Source: an uncultured Clostridium sp. (GTDB lineage: Bacteria; Bacillota; Clostridia; Lachnospirales; Lachnospiraceae). Taken from it: a DNA stretch of 9,391 nucleotides. The position numbers and the translations under genes were made by a program. Shown piece after piece: positions 1 to 8,603 of this stretch; positions within the stretch are counted from its first letter, which is position 1; each line of letters begins with the position of its first letter. Under the pieces are notes generated by a model, which was not told the origin of the DNA, did no database searches, and worked only from the letters and a program-made list of their open reading frames with translations. The stretch spans positions 1 through 9,391 of the forward strand of contig CATWBR010000155.1 in NCBI GenBank assembly GCA_958349075.1, read 5' to 3'.

Positions 1-33
1 GTATACTAAAAATTAAGAAATCATAGGTGGAAT

Positions 34-3000
34 ATGTATTTAAAAAGCATTGAGATCCAGGGATTTAAGTCATTTGCAAATAAAATCCTTTTTGAATTTC
101 ATAACGGCATCACGGGTATCGTAGGGCCAAACGGCAGCGGTAAGAGCAATGTCGCCGACGCGGTCCGCTGGGTTCTCGGAGAACAGCGTATCAAGCAGCT
201 CAGGGGCGGCTCGATGCAGGACGTCATTTTTTCCGGGACACAGATGCGAAAACCCCAGGGTTTTGCCTATGTGGCAATCACGCTGGACAATTCCGATCAC
301 AAGCTTCCAATCAGCTTTGACGAGGTCACGATTTCAAGGCGTCTTTACCGTTCCGGAGAGAGTGAATACAAGATTAACGGCAGTTCCTGCCGTTTGAAGG
401 ACATCAACGAGCTATTTTATGATACAGGAATCGGCAAAGAGGGCTATTCCATTATCGGACAGGGCCAGATCGATAAGATTCTGAGCGGAAAGCCGGAGGA
501 ACGGCGCGAACTCTTTGACGAGGCCGCCGGGATTGTCAAATTTAAGCGAAGAAAGCTGATTGCCCAGAAAAAGCTGGAGGATGAGAAACAGAACCTGGTC
601 CGCGTCTCGGATATTCTGTCTGAGCTGGAAAAACAGGTCGGCCCTCTCGCGAAGCAGTCGGAAGCCGCCAGGGAGTACCTGCGTTTAAAGGACAGCTTAA
701 AAAACTACGATGCCAACCTCTTTCTGAGCGAGACGGAAGTTTTAAAGGGACAGCTTAAAGAGACAGAAGACAGGGAAAACGTTGTAACCGGAGATTTGGA
801 GACGGTAAGGAGCGAGTCGGCCAGGCTGAAGGCCGAGTACGACGAACTCAGCCGGACGGTGGAAGGGCTGGAAGAACTGATTTCGGAAAGCCGTGACGCC
901 TTAAACCGGGCCGGGCTGACGAGAGAAAGCCTAGAGGGCCGGATCCGGGTTCTGGGGGAGCAGATCAACACGGAGCGGATGAACGAGGAACATATTAAAA
1001 ACCGCGTAAGTGCGATCGACAGCGAGATTGCCCAGAGGGATAAAGGAAAAGAAGAATACGAAACAGAGCGGGCGGAGCTGTCATTAAGAATCCGGGAAGT
1101 GGCGGACGGGCTTTTGGCGGCGGAACGGGCGCTGGCCGAAAAAGACGGGGAGCTGCAGTCCTTTGAAACGATGATAGAGGAGGCAAAAGCGGAGATCATC
1201 CGCGCCCTGAATGAAAAGGCCGGGCTGGCAGCCAGACAGCAGCGCTATGAGACGATGCTGGAACAGGTGGATGTCCGCAGGGCGGAGGTCACCCAGAAAC
1301 TTCTGAAGTTTAAGAGCGATGAGTCCGTACAGGACGAGGCGCTGAAAGAGGAAGAAGCAAAGCTCAGGGAGATAGAAGCAAAGCTTGCGGAGCTTAACGC
1401 AAGAGAGAATGCTCTGACGGCGGAGGCGGCGGCAGCCGACGAGGAAGTGAAACGCCTCGGCAGAAACTTAAATTCCACCCAGCAGGAATACCATACGAGC
1501 TATACGAAGATGGAATCGCTTAAGAACCTGGCAGAACGGTATGACGGCTACGGCAACAGCATACGCCGCGTCATGGAGGTCAGGGACCGCATCTATGGAA
1601 TCCATGGCGTCGTGGCCGATCTTATTTCCACGACAAAAGAGTACGAGATAGCGATTGAGACAGCCCTCGGCGGCAGTATCCAGAACATTGTCACGGACTC
1701 GGAACAGACGGCCAAGCAGCTCATTGAATATCTGAAAAAGAATAAATACGGCAGAGCCACTTTCCTTCCGCTCACCAGCGTCTCGAACAGAGGAACCTTT
1801 AACCAGGAAGGAGCCCTTAAGGAAAAGGGCGTATTGGGGCTTGCCAATGAACTGGTGACGGTAGACAAACAATACGAGGGACTGGCAGGTTACCTGCTGG
1901 GCCGCGTCGTTGTAGTCGACCATATTGACAATGCCATTGCACTGGCAAAAAAATACAGATACTCCCTGAGAATCGTCACGCTGGAGGGGGAACTCTTAAA
2001 CGCCGGAGGTTCGATGACGGGAGGCGCTTTTAAGAACAGCAGCAATCTTCTGGGACGCAGAAGAGAGATAGAAGAGCTGGAAGAAAAGTGCAGAAAAGCC
2101 CTGGTCATGGTGGACGAGATACAAAAGGATCTGGTTTTAAATGAGGGAGTCCTGGCTGAGACGAAGGAATCCCTGGAGAAGGTAAAGGCAGAGAAACAGG
2201 CCGCATATATCGAGGAGAACACGGCGCAGATGAACCTCTCCAGAATGGAAGGGAAAAAGCGCGAGATTGTGGAATCCTCCGCGGATCTGGTAGCCGAAAA
2301 CAGGGAGCTGGAAGAGCAGTTAAAAGAACTTAAGGAGAACCGGGCGCAGCTTTTAGAGGAAGCCGGACGTCTTATGGCACTCGGAGAGCTTAAAAACCAG
2401 GAAGTGGAAGAACATACCGGCAAGCTGGAAATCCTGAAAGCGGAGAGAGAGAAGAATGCATCGGAACTTTCCGCCGTACAATTAAAAGCGGCCCAGGTGA
2501 AACAGCAGGACAGTTTCATACTGGAGAACATAAAGCGCGTCTGTGATGAAATTTCCAGACTGAAGCTTGAAAAAGAAGAACTGGCGCGTGGCGGCAGTGA
2601 CAGCAGCCAGACCATCGAAGCGAAACAGGCGGAGATTGAGACGCTGAAATTGCAGATAGAGGAAACTCTTGGAACCTCTCATGAACTGGAACAGTCCATG
2701 GCCGAAAAGATACGGGAAAAAGAGGAAAAGACGGGAAGGCAGAAGACATTCTTTGACAAGAAGGAAGAGCTGTCCGAACGGATGAACCATCTCGACCGGG
2801 ATTTATTCCGGCTCCAGAGCCAGAAGGAAAAACTGACGGAGCGGATGGACAGCCAGACGAATTACATGTGGAATGAGTACGAACTCACATGGTCCACGGC
2901 CGAAAAGCTGAGGGACATAGAGCTGGGTCCGGTATCCGAGATGAAAAAGCAGATCGAAAAACTGAAGACGCAGATCAAAGCGCTTGGAAACGTCAATGTC

Positions 3001-3594
3001 AATGCTATTGAGGACTATAAAGAGGTGTCGGAGCGGTATGAATTCATGAAAACGCAGCACGACGACCTGATCACGGCGGAGGAGACGCTTCTGAAGATTA
3101 TCGACGAGCTGGACATGGGCATGCGCAGGCAGTTTGAAGAAAAATTCCGGGAAATCAGACAGGAGTTCGACAAGGTCTTTAAAGAACTCTTTGGAGGCGG
3201 CCACGGCGCCCTGGAACTTCAGGAGGATGAGGACATCCTGGAAGCCGGAATACAGATTATCTCACAGCCCCCGGGCAAGAAACTGCAGAATATGATGCAG
3301 CTTTCCGGCGGAGAGAAGGCGCTCACCGCGATCGCCCTGCTGTTCGCTATCCAGAACCTGAAACCGTCGCCCTTCTGTCTCCTGGACGAGATCGAGGCGG
3401 CGCTCGATGATTCCAACGTAGACCGCTTTGCAGGATATCTGCACAAGCTTACAAAATACACGCAGTTTATCGTCATCACCCACCGAAGGGGAACCATGAT
3501 TGCCTCGGACCGCCTCTACGGCATCACGATGCAGGAAAAGGGAGTGTCTACCCTGGTTTCCGTCAGCCTGATCGAAGATAAGCTGGAACAGTAG
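34..3594 (+). CDS. smc: SMC chromosome-segregation ATPase
   Basis: Complete 1186-residue bacterial SMC, the ATPase that with ScpA/ScpB organises and segregates the nucleoid. The length is usual for the family (about 1,190). Visible parts: N-terminal ATPase half with Walker A GPNGSGKSN at 31-39 (Lys37) and a Q-loop in IIGQGQ (Gln143); a first coiled coil about 165-515, rich in Glu/Lys/Leu; a hinge about 520-665 ending in the glycine-rich stretch NAGGSMTGG (656-664); a return coiled coil to about 1020; then the C-terminal half with signature LSGGEKAL from 1090, Walker B CLLDE (Asp1118, Glu1119) and D-loop ALDD (1123-1126). The start is supported by AGGTGG at 25-30. A TATACT at 3-8 resembles a -10 box, but no -35 is visible because the window begins there. 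In Firmicutes smc usually lies between rnc and ftsY; ftsY follows here and rnc would be upstream of the window. Confidence 0.98.
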   Translation: MYLKSIEIQGFKSFANKILFEFHNGITGIVGPNGSGKSNVADAVRWVLGEQRIKQLRGGSMQDVIFSGTQMRKPQGFAYVAITLDNSDHKLPISFDEVTISRRLYRSGESEYKINGSSCRLKDINELFYDTGIGKEGYSIIGQGQIDKILSGKPEERRELFDEAAGIVKFKRRKLIAQKKLEDEKQNLVRVSDILSELEKQVGPLAKQSEAAREYLRLKDSLKNYDANLFLSETEVLKGQLKETEDRENVVTGDLETVRSESARLKAEYDELSRTVEGLEELISESRDALNRAGLTRESLEGRIRVLGEQINTERMNEEHIKNRVSAIDSEIAQRDKGKEEYETERAELSLRIREVADGLLAAERALAEKDGELQSFETMIEEAKAEIIRALNEKAGLAARQQRYETMLEQVDVRRAEVTQKLLKFKSDESVQDEALKEEEAKLREIEAKLAELNARENALTAEAAAADEEVKRLGRNLNSTQQEYHTSYTKMESLKNLAERYDGYGNSIRRVMEVRDRIYGIHGVVADLISTTKEYEIAIETALGGSIQNIVTDSEQTAKQLIEYLKKNKYGRATFLPLTSVSNRGTFNQEGALKEKGVLGLANELVTVDKQYEGLAGYLLGRVVVVDHIDNAIALAKKYRYSLRIVTLEGELLNAGGSMTGGAFKNSSNLLGRRREIEELEEKCRKALVMVDEIQKDLVLNEGVLAETKESLEKVKAEKQAAYIEENTAQMNLSRMEGKKREIVESSADLVAENRELEEQLKELKENRAQLLEEAGRLMALGELKNQEVEEHTGKLEILKAEREKNASELSAVQLKAAQVKQQDSFILENIKRVCDEISRLKLEKEELARGGSDSSQTIEAKQAEIETLKLQIEETLGTSHELEQSMAEKIREKEEKTGRQKTFFDKKEELSERMNHLDRDLFRLQSQKEKLTERMDSQTNYMWNEYELTWSTAEKLRDIELGPVSEMKKQIEKLKTQIKALGNVNVNAIEDYKEVSERYEFMKTQHDDLITAEETLLKIIDELDMGMRRQFEEKFREIRQEFDKVFKELFGGGHGALELQEDEDILEAGIQIISQPPGKKLQNMMQLSGGEKALTAIALLFAIQNLKPSPFCLLDEIEAALDDSNVDRFAGYLHKLTKYTQFIVITHRRGTMIASDRLYGITMQEKGVSTLVSVSLIEDKLEQ

Positions 3595-3623
3595 TAAATG
3601 AAATAAAAGACAAATGACAGCAC

Positions 3624-3662
3624 GCTGCCTGTTCCGGCGCTTAAAGCGCGGACAGCGGCAGC
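3624..3662 (+). other. Strong stem-loop in the smc-ftsY gap
   Basis: The 134-bp gap between smc and ftsY holds a three-part stem-loop: GCTGCC (3624-3629) pairs with GGCAGC (3657-3662), TGT (3630-3632) with ACA (3652-3654), CC (3634-3635) with GG (3650-3651), and GCGC (3637-3640) with GCGC (3646-3649) around a TTAAA loop. Small bulges separate the helices. No T-run follows, so it does not look like an intrinsic terminator. It could be an mRNA processing or stability element that uncouples ftsY from smc. The rest of the gap shows no clear promoter. Confidence 0.5.
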
Positions 3663-3713
3663 ACAGCAACATGATAACCGACCAGGACCAATCATAACCG
3701 GAAGAGCAGATAG

Positions 3714-3731
3714 AGGAGGAAACAGGAGATG
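3714..3731 (+). promoter_or_regulatory. Ribosome binding site of ftsY
   Basis: AGGAGG at 3714-3719 lies 9 nt before the ATG at 3729. It is a near-perfect Shine-Dalgarno and fixes the start. A second AGGAG (3724-3728) touches the start codon and is too close to act. Confidence 0.75.
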
Positions 3732-4673
3732 AGTGAAGGGAAAAAAGGCTTTTTTGGCCGTCTGGTGGAAGGTCTCACAAAGACCAGGAATTCCATTGTA
3801 TCGGGAATTGATTCGATTTTCAGCGGTTTTTCCGCAATTGACGATGATTTTTACGAGGAGATAGAAGAGACCCTGATTATGGGGGATTTGGGAATCCAGA
3901 CAACGATGGCGATAGTGGAAGAGCTGCGCCGGAAGGTGAAGGAGAACCATATCAAAGAGCCGTCGGAGTGCAAGGAACTTCTGATCAACAGCATTAAGAG
4001 CCAGATGGATCTGGGAGAGAATGCATATGAATTTGAGAACAGAAAGTCCGTTGTCCTCGTGATTGGCGTAAACGGCGTAGGGAAGACCACATCGGTTGGA
4101 AAGCTTGCCGGACAGTTAAAGGATCAGGGCAGAAAGGTAATCCTGGCTGCGGCCGATACCTTCCGCGCGGCGGCGATTGAGCAGCTGACGGAATGGTCTA
4201 ACCGGGCGGGTGTGGAACTGATCGCCCAGCAGGAGGGATCCGACCCGGCGGCCGTTATTTTCGATGCGATTGCGGCGGCCAAGTCAAGAAATGCGGACGT
4301 CCTGATCTGCGATACGGCGGGCAGGCTCCATAATAAAAAGAACCTGATGGAAGAGCTTAAAAAGATCAACCGGATTATTGACAAGGAGTATCCCGATGCA
4401 TACAGAGAGACGCTTGTCGTGCTGGACGGAACCACCGGCCAGAATGCGCTCTCCCAGGCCAAACAGTTCATGGAGGTGGCCGACATCACCGGAATTATCC
4501 TGACCAAGCTCGACGGGACGGCCAAGGGCGGAATCGCCGTGGCAATCCAGTCGGAACTGGGAATACCGGTCAAATATGTGGGAATCGGAGAGAAAATAGA
4601 TGATCTTCAGAAATTTGATGCCAATGACTTTGTAAACGCGTTATTTAAACGGCCGGAGGAGAGAGCAGAATGA
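3729..4673 (+). CDS. ftsY: Signal recognition particle receptor FtsY
   Basis: Complete 314-residue SRP receptor GTPase. It docks SRP-ribosome complexes at the membrane Sec translocon through reciprocal GTP hydrolysis with Ffh. The first ~100 residues form the helical N domain, followed by the Ras-like G domain: G1 GVNGVGKT (113-120), G2 DTFRAAA (143-149), G3 DTAGR (195-199), G4 TKLDG (259-263), and the closing GIGEKIDDL (286-294) and FDANDFV (296-302) motifs of FtsY. There is no long acidic A domain as in E. coli. That is normal for Firmicutes, where membrane contact relies on the short basic/amphipathic N-terminus (here KKGFFGRLVEGL). It follows smc, the usual Firmicute order. Its stop overlaps the start of the next gene in ATGA, implying translational coupling to a metabolic gene. 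Confidence 0.97.
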   Translation: MSEGKKGFFGRLVEGLTKTRNSIVSGIDSIFSGFSAIDDDFYEEIEETLIMGDLGIQTTMAIVEELRRKVKENHIKEPSECKELLINSIKSQMDLGENAYEFENRKSVVLVIGVNGVGKTTSVGKLAGQLKDQGRKVILAAADTFRAAAIEQLTEWSNRAGVELIAQQEGSDPAAVIFDAIAAAKSRNADVLICDTAGRLHNKKNLMEELKKINRIIDKEYPDAYRETLVVLDGTTGQNALSQAKQFMEVADITGIILTKLDGTAKGGIAVAIQSELGIPVKYVGIGEKIDDLQKFDANDFVNALFKRPEERAE

Positions 4674-4714
4674 ACGGGGAATTAGAAGAGGAAGTAAGAG
4701 GAGAAAGTGAAATG
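4657..4714 (+). promoter_or_regulatory. Two competing start sites for the threonine ammonia-lyase
   Basis: Two in-frame ATGs each have a good Shine-Dalgarno with an 8-nt spacer. AGGAG at 4657-4661 serves ATG 4670, which overlaps the ftsY stop. AGGAG at 4699-4703 serves ATG 4712. The upstream start adds 14 acidic residues (MNGELEEEVRGESE) before MDEKLTLEKFEEA, where family similarity appears to begin. The sequence alone does not decide; 4712 is the more likely main start on protein grounds, 4670 on coupling grounds. Confidence 0.5.
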
Positions 4715-5944
4715 GACGAGAAACTGACACTGGAGAAATTTGAAGAAGCAACGGAAGCCGTCACAAAAGTTATCTCTGAGACAAAGCTTGTATACAGTGA
4801 GCACTTTTCCAACATGACGGGAAACAAGGTTTACTTTAAACCTGAAAATATGCAGTATACGGGAGCTTACAAGGTCCGCGGCGCATACTATAAGATCAGC
4901 ACGCTGACAGAGGAGGAAAAGAGCAAGGGTCTGATCACGGCCTCCGCCGGCAACCATGCCCAGGGTGTTGCCTATGCGGCTAAACTGGCGGGAATCAAGG
5001 CGGTAATCGTAATGCCTACCACGACGCCCCTTATGAAGGTGAACAGAACGAGGAGCTACGGGGCCGAAGTGGTTCTGTGCGGAGACGTGTTCGATGAGGC
5101 TCTGGCCCACGCCAATGAACTGGCTGCCGAGCACGGCTATACATTCATCCATCCGTTCAATGATCTGGACGTGGCGACCGGGCAGGGAACCATTGCCATG
5201 GAAATCATCAAAGAGCTTCCAACGGTTGATTATATCCTGGTGCCAATCGGCGGCGGCGGTCTCTGTACCGGCGTGGCTACACTGGCAAAACTCTTAAACC
5301 CGAAAATCAAAATCGTCGGAGTGGAGCCTGCCGGCGCAAACTGCATGCAGGAATCCCTGAAAGCGGGCAAGATCGTGTCCCTTCCCTCCGTGAGTACCAT
5401 TGCGGACGGCACGGCGGTACAGACTCCGGGCGATCTTCTGCTTCCGTACATACAGGAGAATGTGGATAAGATTATCACAATCGAGGATTCCGAGCTGATC
5501 GTTGCCTTCCTGGACATGGTGGAGAACCACAAGATGATCGTGGAAAATTCAGGCCTCCTGACAGTGGCGGCTTTAAAACACCTGAATGTGAATAAGAAAA
5601 AGATTGTTTCCATCCTGAGCGGAGGAAACATGGATGTTATAACAATGGCCTCCATTGTACAGCATGGCCTGATCCAGAGGGATCGTATTTTCACTGTTTC
5701 AGTACTCCTTCCCGACAAACCGGGAGAACTTGCAAAAGTTTCCACCCTCATGGCTGCGGAACAGGGTAATGTTATCAAACTGGAGCACAACCAGTTTGTC
5801 AGCATAAACCGTAATGCGGCAGTGGAACTGCGCATCACCGTGGAAGCATTTGGCACAGAGCACAAGGAAAGGATCGTAGATGCGCTGAAAGCGGCCGGAT
5901 ACCGCCCGAAACTCGTTAAATCAAAAGGAATTTACGAAGCATAA
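4670..5944 (+). CDS. ilvA: Threonine ammonia-lyase with C-terminal ACT domain
   Basis: PLP-dependent fold-type II enzyme converting L-threonine to 2-oxobutanoate and ammonia, the entry to isoleucine synthesis or to threonine catabolism. It has 424 residues from this start, 410 from ATG 4712. Seen: the PLP lysine in YTGAYKVRGA (Lys68), substrate-carboxylate loop SAGNHAQG (92-99), phosphate-binding GGGGL (194-198), SGGN (317-320) near the end of the catalytic domain, then a single ACT regulatory domain about 338-415 opening FTVSVLLPDKPGELAKV. One C-terminal ACT domain and ~400 residues match the medium-length form, not the long biosynthetic IlvA with two regulatory repeats or the short TdcB. 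The symbol ilvA is therefore by family; allosteric control is likely, but the effector cannot be read. It overlaps ftsY by 4 bp and ends 19 bp before the CLC gene. Confidence 0.93.
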   Translation: MNGELEEEVRGESEMDEKLTLEKFEEATEAVTKVISETKLVYSEHFSNMTGNKVYFKPENMQYTGAYKVRGAYYKISTLTEEEKSKGLITASAGNHAQGVAYAAKLAGIKAVIVMPTTTPLMKVNRTRSYGAEVVLCGDVFDEALAHANELAAEHGYTFIHPFNDLDVATGQGTIAMEIIKELPTVDYILVPIGGGGLCTGVATLAKLLNPKIKIVGVEPAGANCMQESLKAGKIVSLPSVSTIADGTAVQTPGDLLLPYIQENVDKIITIEDSELIVAFLDMVENHKMIVENSGLLTVAALKHLNVNKKKIVSILSGGNMDVITMASIVQHGLIQRDRIFTVSVLLPDKPGELAKVSTLMAAEQGNVIKLEHNQFVSINRNAAVELRITVEAFGTEHKERIVDALKAAGYRPKLVKSKGIYEA

Positions 5945-5963
5945 CGCTGAAAAGGGAAATGGT

Positions 5964-7262
5964 ATGTATCAATTTGATAAAAATACACCCCTTGGCAAAA
6001 ATCTTCATTACTTTGTCAAGTGGAGTGCGATATCCGTCATAATCGGACTGGTAACGGGACTGGTAGGGACGGCCTTCGGCCATGCCGTTCTGTGGGTGTC
6101 TGCCAGTTTCAGAAGCCACCCATGGACGATTCTGTTCCTTCCGTTCTGCGGCCTTCTGATTACCGGCGTATATCATCTGCTTAAAGAAGACAAAAACCGT
6201 GGAACCAACATGGTAATAGAGTCTATTTATTCAGGAACCGAGATTACGTTTGGGACGGCCCCCGCCGTTTTCATCGGAACTCTTCTGACACACATTGCGG
6301 GCGGTTCCTCCGGCAGGGAGGGAGCTGCCCTCCAGATGGGCGGAAGCATAGGGAACCAGATAGGAAAAGCCCTCCGCCTGGATGAAAAAGATATAAAGAT
6401 TGCCGTCATGTGCGGTATGAGCGGGGCGTTTGCCGCCCTGTTCGGAACACCGGTGGCTGCCGCCGTATTTTCAATGGAAGTTATCAGCATCGGCGTCATG
6501 TATTACGCCGCATTAGTCCCCTGTATTTTTTCTTCCTTCCTGGGGGCGGCTGTGGCAAAGCATCTGGGCCTCCATCCGGAAGCATTTCCAATCGGGACGG
6601 TTCCGGAATTCGGCCTTAAAATGGGTGTGATGATTGTAATTCTCGGAATTCTCTGCGCCCTTGTGGCCGAGCTGTTCTGTATCGTGCTTCACGGTGCGGG
6701 GCATCTGTATGTCAAACATTTTCCGTCGCCTGTGAAAAGAATTGCCGTGGGAGGCCTTCTCGTGATAGCGCTGACCCTGGTGACCAGAAGTATCGACTAC
6801 AACGGAAGCGGTATCCAGTTGATTGAAAAATGTTTTGAGGGCGAAGTGGATTACACCGCCTTCTTATGGAAAATCCTGTTTACCGCCGTTACACTGGAAG
6901 CCGGCTTTAAGGGAGGAGAGATAGTCCCAACCCTGACGATCGGCGCGACATTCGGATGCACCTTTGCTATGCTGACAGGCCAGCCTCACGGACTGATGGC
7001 GGCCAGCGGAATGCTGGCGCTCTTCGTAGGAGTGACAAACTGTCCGATCACGACGCTGCTTTTGGGGTTTGAACTGTTCGGATATTCGGCAATGCCGTAT
7101 TTTGTCGTGGTAATCGCGGTGAGTTTTACCCTGTCCGGATACTACAGCCTGTATTCCAGCCAGAAATTTGTCTATTCCAAGACGAAAACGGAATATATAA
7201 ACCGCAAGACCAACGACTTTATCCCATATCAGAGAAAGAACTTCACATCCCCTGAGGAATAG
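5964..7262 (+). CDS. CLC-family anion channel/antiporter, CLC-F-like
   Basis: Integral-membrane CLC protein of 432 residues, moving halide (chloride or fluoride) across the cytoplasmic membrane, probably in exchange for protons. There are many hydrophobic segments, the first at about 18-48, and no C-terminal CBS domains. The key helix reads GGSSGREGAALQMGG (113-127) with the gating glutamate at Glu119, as in GREGP of classical CLCs but with Ala for Pro. GTPVAAAVFSMEV (161-173) matches the next conserved segment. The usual GxFxP motif is replaced by GGEIVP (317-322), with an acidic residue (Glu319) as in the fluoride/proton branch. The GSGIP position appears as GTNMV (80-84). A tyrosine pair, GYYSLY (392-397), lies where the central anion-coordinating Tyr is expected. 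Substrate is uncertain: motifs favour CLC-F, but the 19-bp upstream gap leaves no room for a fluoride riboswitch. The RBS is weak (AAAGGG, 5951-5956). Confidence 0.88.
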   Translation: MYQFDKNTPLGKNLHYFVKWSAISVIIGLVTGLVGTAFGHAVLWVSASFRSHPWTILFLPFCGLLITGVYHLLKEDKNRGTNMVIESIYSGTEITFGTAPAVFIGTLLTHIAGGSSGREGAALQMGGSIGNQIGKALRLDEKDIKIAVMCGMSGAFAALFGTPVAAAVFSMEVISIGVMYYAALVPCIFSSFLGAAVAKHLGLHPEAFPIGTVPEFGLKMGVMIVILGILCALVAELFCIVLHGAGHLYVKHFPSPVKRIAVGGLLVIALTLVTRSIDYNGSGIQLIEKCFEGEVDYTAFLWKILFTAVTLEAGFKGGEIVPTLTIGATFGCTFAMLTGQPHGLMAASGMLALFVGVTNCPITTLLLGFELFGYSAMPYFVVVIAVSFTLSGYYSLYSSQKFVYSKTKTEYINRKTNDFIPYQRKNFTSPEE

Positions 7263-7276
7263 AGACAGGGTGACGG

Positions 7277-7296
7277 AGGAGAGGTACATGAAATGA
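7277..7296 (+). promoter_or_regulatory. RBS and start region of the amidohydrolase gene, with a two-codon mini-ORF
   Basis: AGGAGAGG (7277-7284) is the ribosome binding site. The bases ATGAAATGA (7288-7296) contain a Met-Lys-stop mini-ORF whose TGA overlaps the true ATG (7293-7295). The gene start at 7293 is chosen because the family-typical N-terminus (MRILIKNATVLTMD) begins there and 7288 is out of frame. Confidence 0.45.
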
Positions 7297-8603
7297 GAAT
7301 TTTAATTAAAAATGCAACAGTCCTCACGATGGATGAGGAAATGCACCTTTATACTCCCGGCTATATCCTTACTGGGGACGGCAGAATTGAGGAGCTGGGA
7401 GAGGAGAAAGACATTCTTCCCGAGGCGGATGAGACAATCGATGCCGGCGGAGGAATCCTCCTCCCCGGCTTTATTAATACCCACTGCCATGTCCCGATGA
7501 TGCCGTTCCGCAGCCTGGGGGACGACTGCCCCGACCGGCTGCGCCGTTTCCTGTTTCCTCTGGAGAATGAGGCCATGACAAAAGAGCTCGCAGCCCTCTC
7601 CGCCAGATACGGAATCTGCGAGATGCTCCTGGCGGGCGTGACCACCTTCACCGATATGTACTATTTTGAAGGAGAGGTGGCAAAGGCCTGTGAGGAACTC
7701 GGCATCCGCGGAGTCCTCGGAGAGACCGTAATCGGCCAGAAAACATGCGACAGTGAGGAACCTTACGGCGGCCTGGCGCTGGCTGAAAAATTCATAGAGG
7801 AGTGGAAAGGCCATGAACTGGTAACTCCAATCATCGCCCCCCACGCAACCAATACCAACAGCCCCGGGATGCTGAAGAAAGCATATGAAACGGCTCTGAA
7901 ATACGACACTTTGTGCACGCTCCATGCCAGTGAGATGGACTACGAATTAAAATATTTCAAAGACGAGTACGGCCAGACGCCGGTCGAGTTTCTGAACACC
8001 CTCGGCATACTCGGCGACCACCTCCTGGCGGCTCACTGCATCCATTTGACAGAACGCGACATTGCCCTGCTCTCGGAGAGCGGGACCACGGTCAGCCACT
8101 GTATCGGCTCCAACACCAAAGCGGGCAAGGGCGTAGCCCCGGTAAAGGACCTTTTAGCCGCCGGAATCCCGGTGGGCCTCGGCACGGACGGAGCATCCTC
8201 CGGTAACACATTGGACCTCTTCACACAGATGCGCCTGTTTGCCTCCTTCCATAAAACGGAAAACAGGGACAGAAGTCTTTTCCCTGCAAAGGAGATCGTA
8301 AAGCTCGCCACCACTAATGGCGCCAGGGTTCTTCATATGGAAACCGCTTTGGGCTCCCTGGAACCGGGGAAAAAAGCGGATATGATCCTGGTAGAAACAG
8401 AGTCGGTCAACATGTTCCCGTGCTACGACCCGTACTCCGCACTTGTCTACTCAGCCAACGCATCGAATGTGGAAATGGTGATGGTCGGCGGAAAGGTGCT
8501 GGTAAGAGGAAAGCGGCTGGTACACGCCGATCTGAAGCAGATCCGGAAAGAGCTGGAGGATGGGATTGGGAGCTTCCGTAAAGCGGCGGAGGGGTACGTT
8601 TAG
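7293..8603 (+). CDS. TRZ/ATZ-family amidohydrolase, probable MTA/SAH deaminase
   Basis: Cytosolic metal-dependent hydrolase of the amidohydrolase superfamily (436 residues, normal length). The closest fit is 5-methylthioadenosine/S-adenosylhomocysteine deaminase, which releases ammonia from the adenine ring of these by-products of SAM metabolism. Seen: N-terminal beta-sandwich strand with LTMD; metal pair HCH (His64, His66) after LLPGFINT; Glu91 where the MTA/SAH enzymes hold the ribose; His184 in APH; metal ligand His211 with Glu214 in HASE; His248 in AAHC; SNTKAGKG (273-280); and the last metal ligand Asp299 in GTDGASSGNTLD (297-308). Family members usually read ASNN where this has SSGN, a small departure near the active site. 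Chlorohydrolases and other aminohydrolases (for example guanine deaminase) share this scaffold, so the substrate is not certain. It begins 30 bp after the CLC gene and is the last gene of the run. Confidence 0.85.
   Translation: MRILIKNATVLTMDEEMHLYTPGYILTGDGRIEELGEEKDILPEADETIDAGGGILLPGFINTHCHVPMMPFRSLGDDCPDRLRRFLFPLENEAMTKELAALSARYGICEMLLAGVTTFTDMYYFEGEVAKACEELGIRGVLGETVIGQKTCDSEEPYGGLALAEKFIEEWKGHELVTPIIAPHATNTNSPGMLKKAYETALKYDTLCTLHASEMDYELKYFKDEYGQTPVEFLNTLGILGDHLLAAHCIHLTERDIALLSESGTTVSHCIGSNTKAGKGVAPVKDLLAAGIPVGLGTDGASSGNTLDLFTQMRLFASFHKTENRDRSLFPAKEIVKLATTNGARVLHMETALGSLEPGKKADMILVETESVNMFPCYDPYSALVYSANASNVEMVMVGGKVLVRGKRLVHADLKQIRKELEDGIGSFRKAAEGYV

Noticed and set aside
3..8. TATACT as the -10 box of an smc promoter
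   Set aside because: No -35 can be inspected because the window starts there; an AT-rich leader gives such matches by chance.
1890..2615. Long open frame (241 codons) antisense to smc
   Set aside because: Ser/Phe-rich translation typical of the antisense frame of a Glu/Lys-rich coiled coil; smc itself is intact across it.
5945..5963. Fluoride riboswitch before the CLC gene
   Set aside because: Only 19 bp separate the genes, too short for the aptamer, and no such motif was seen in the end of ilvA.
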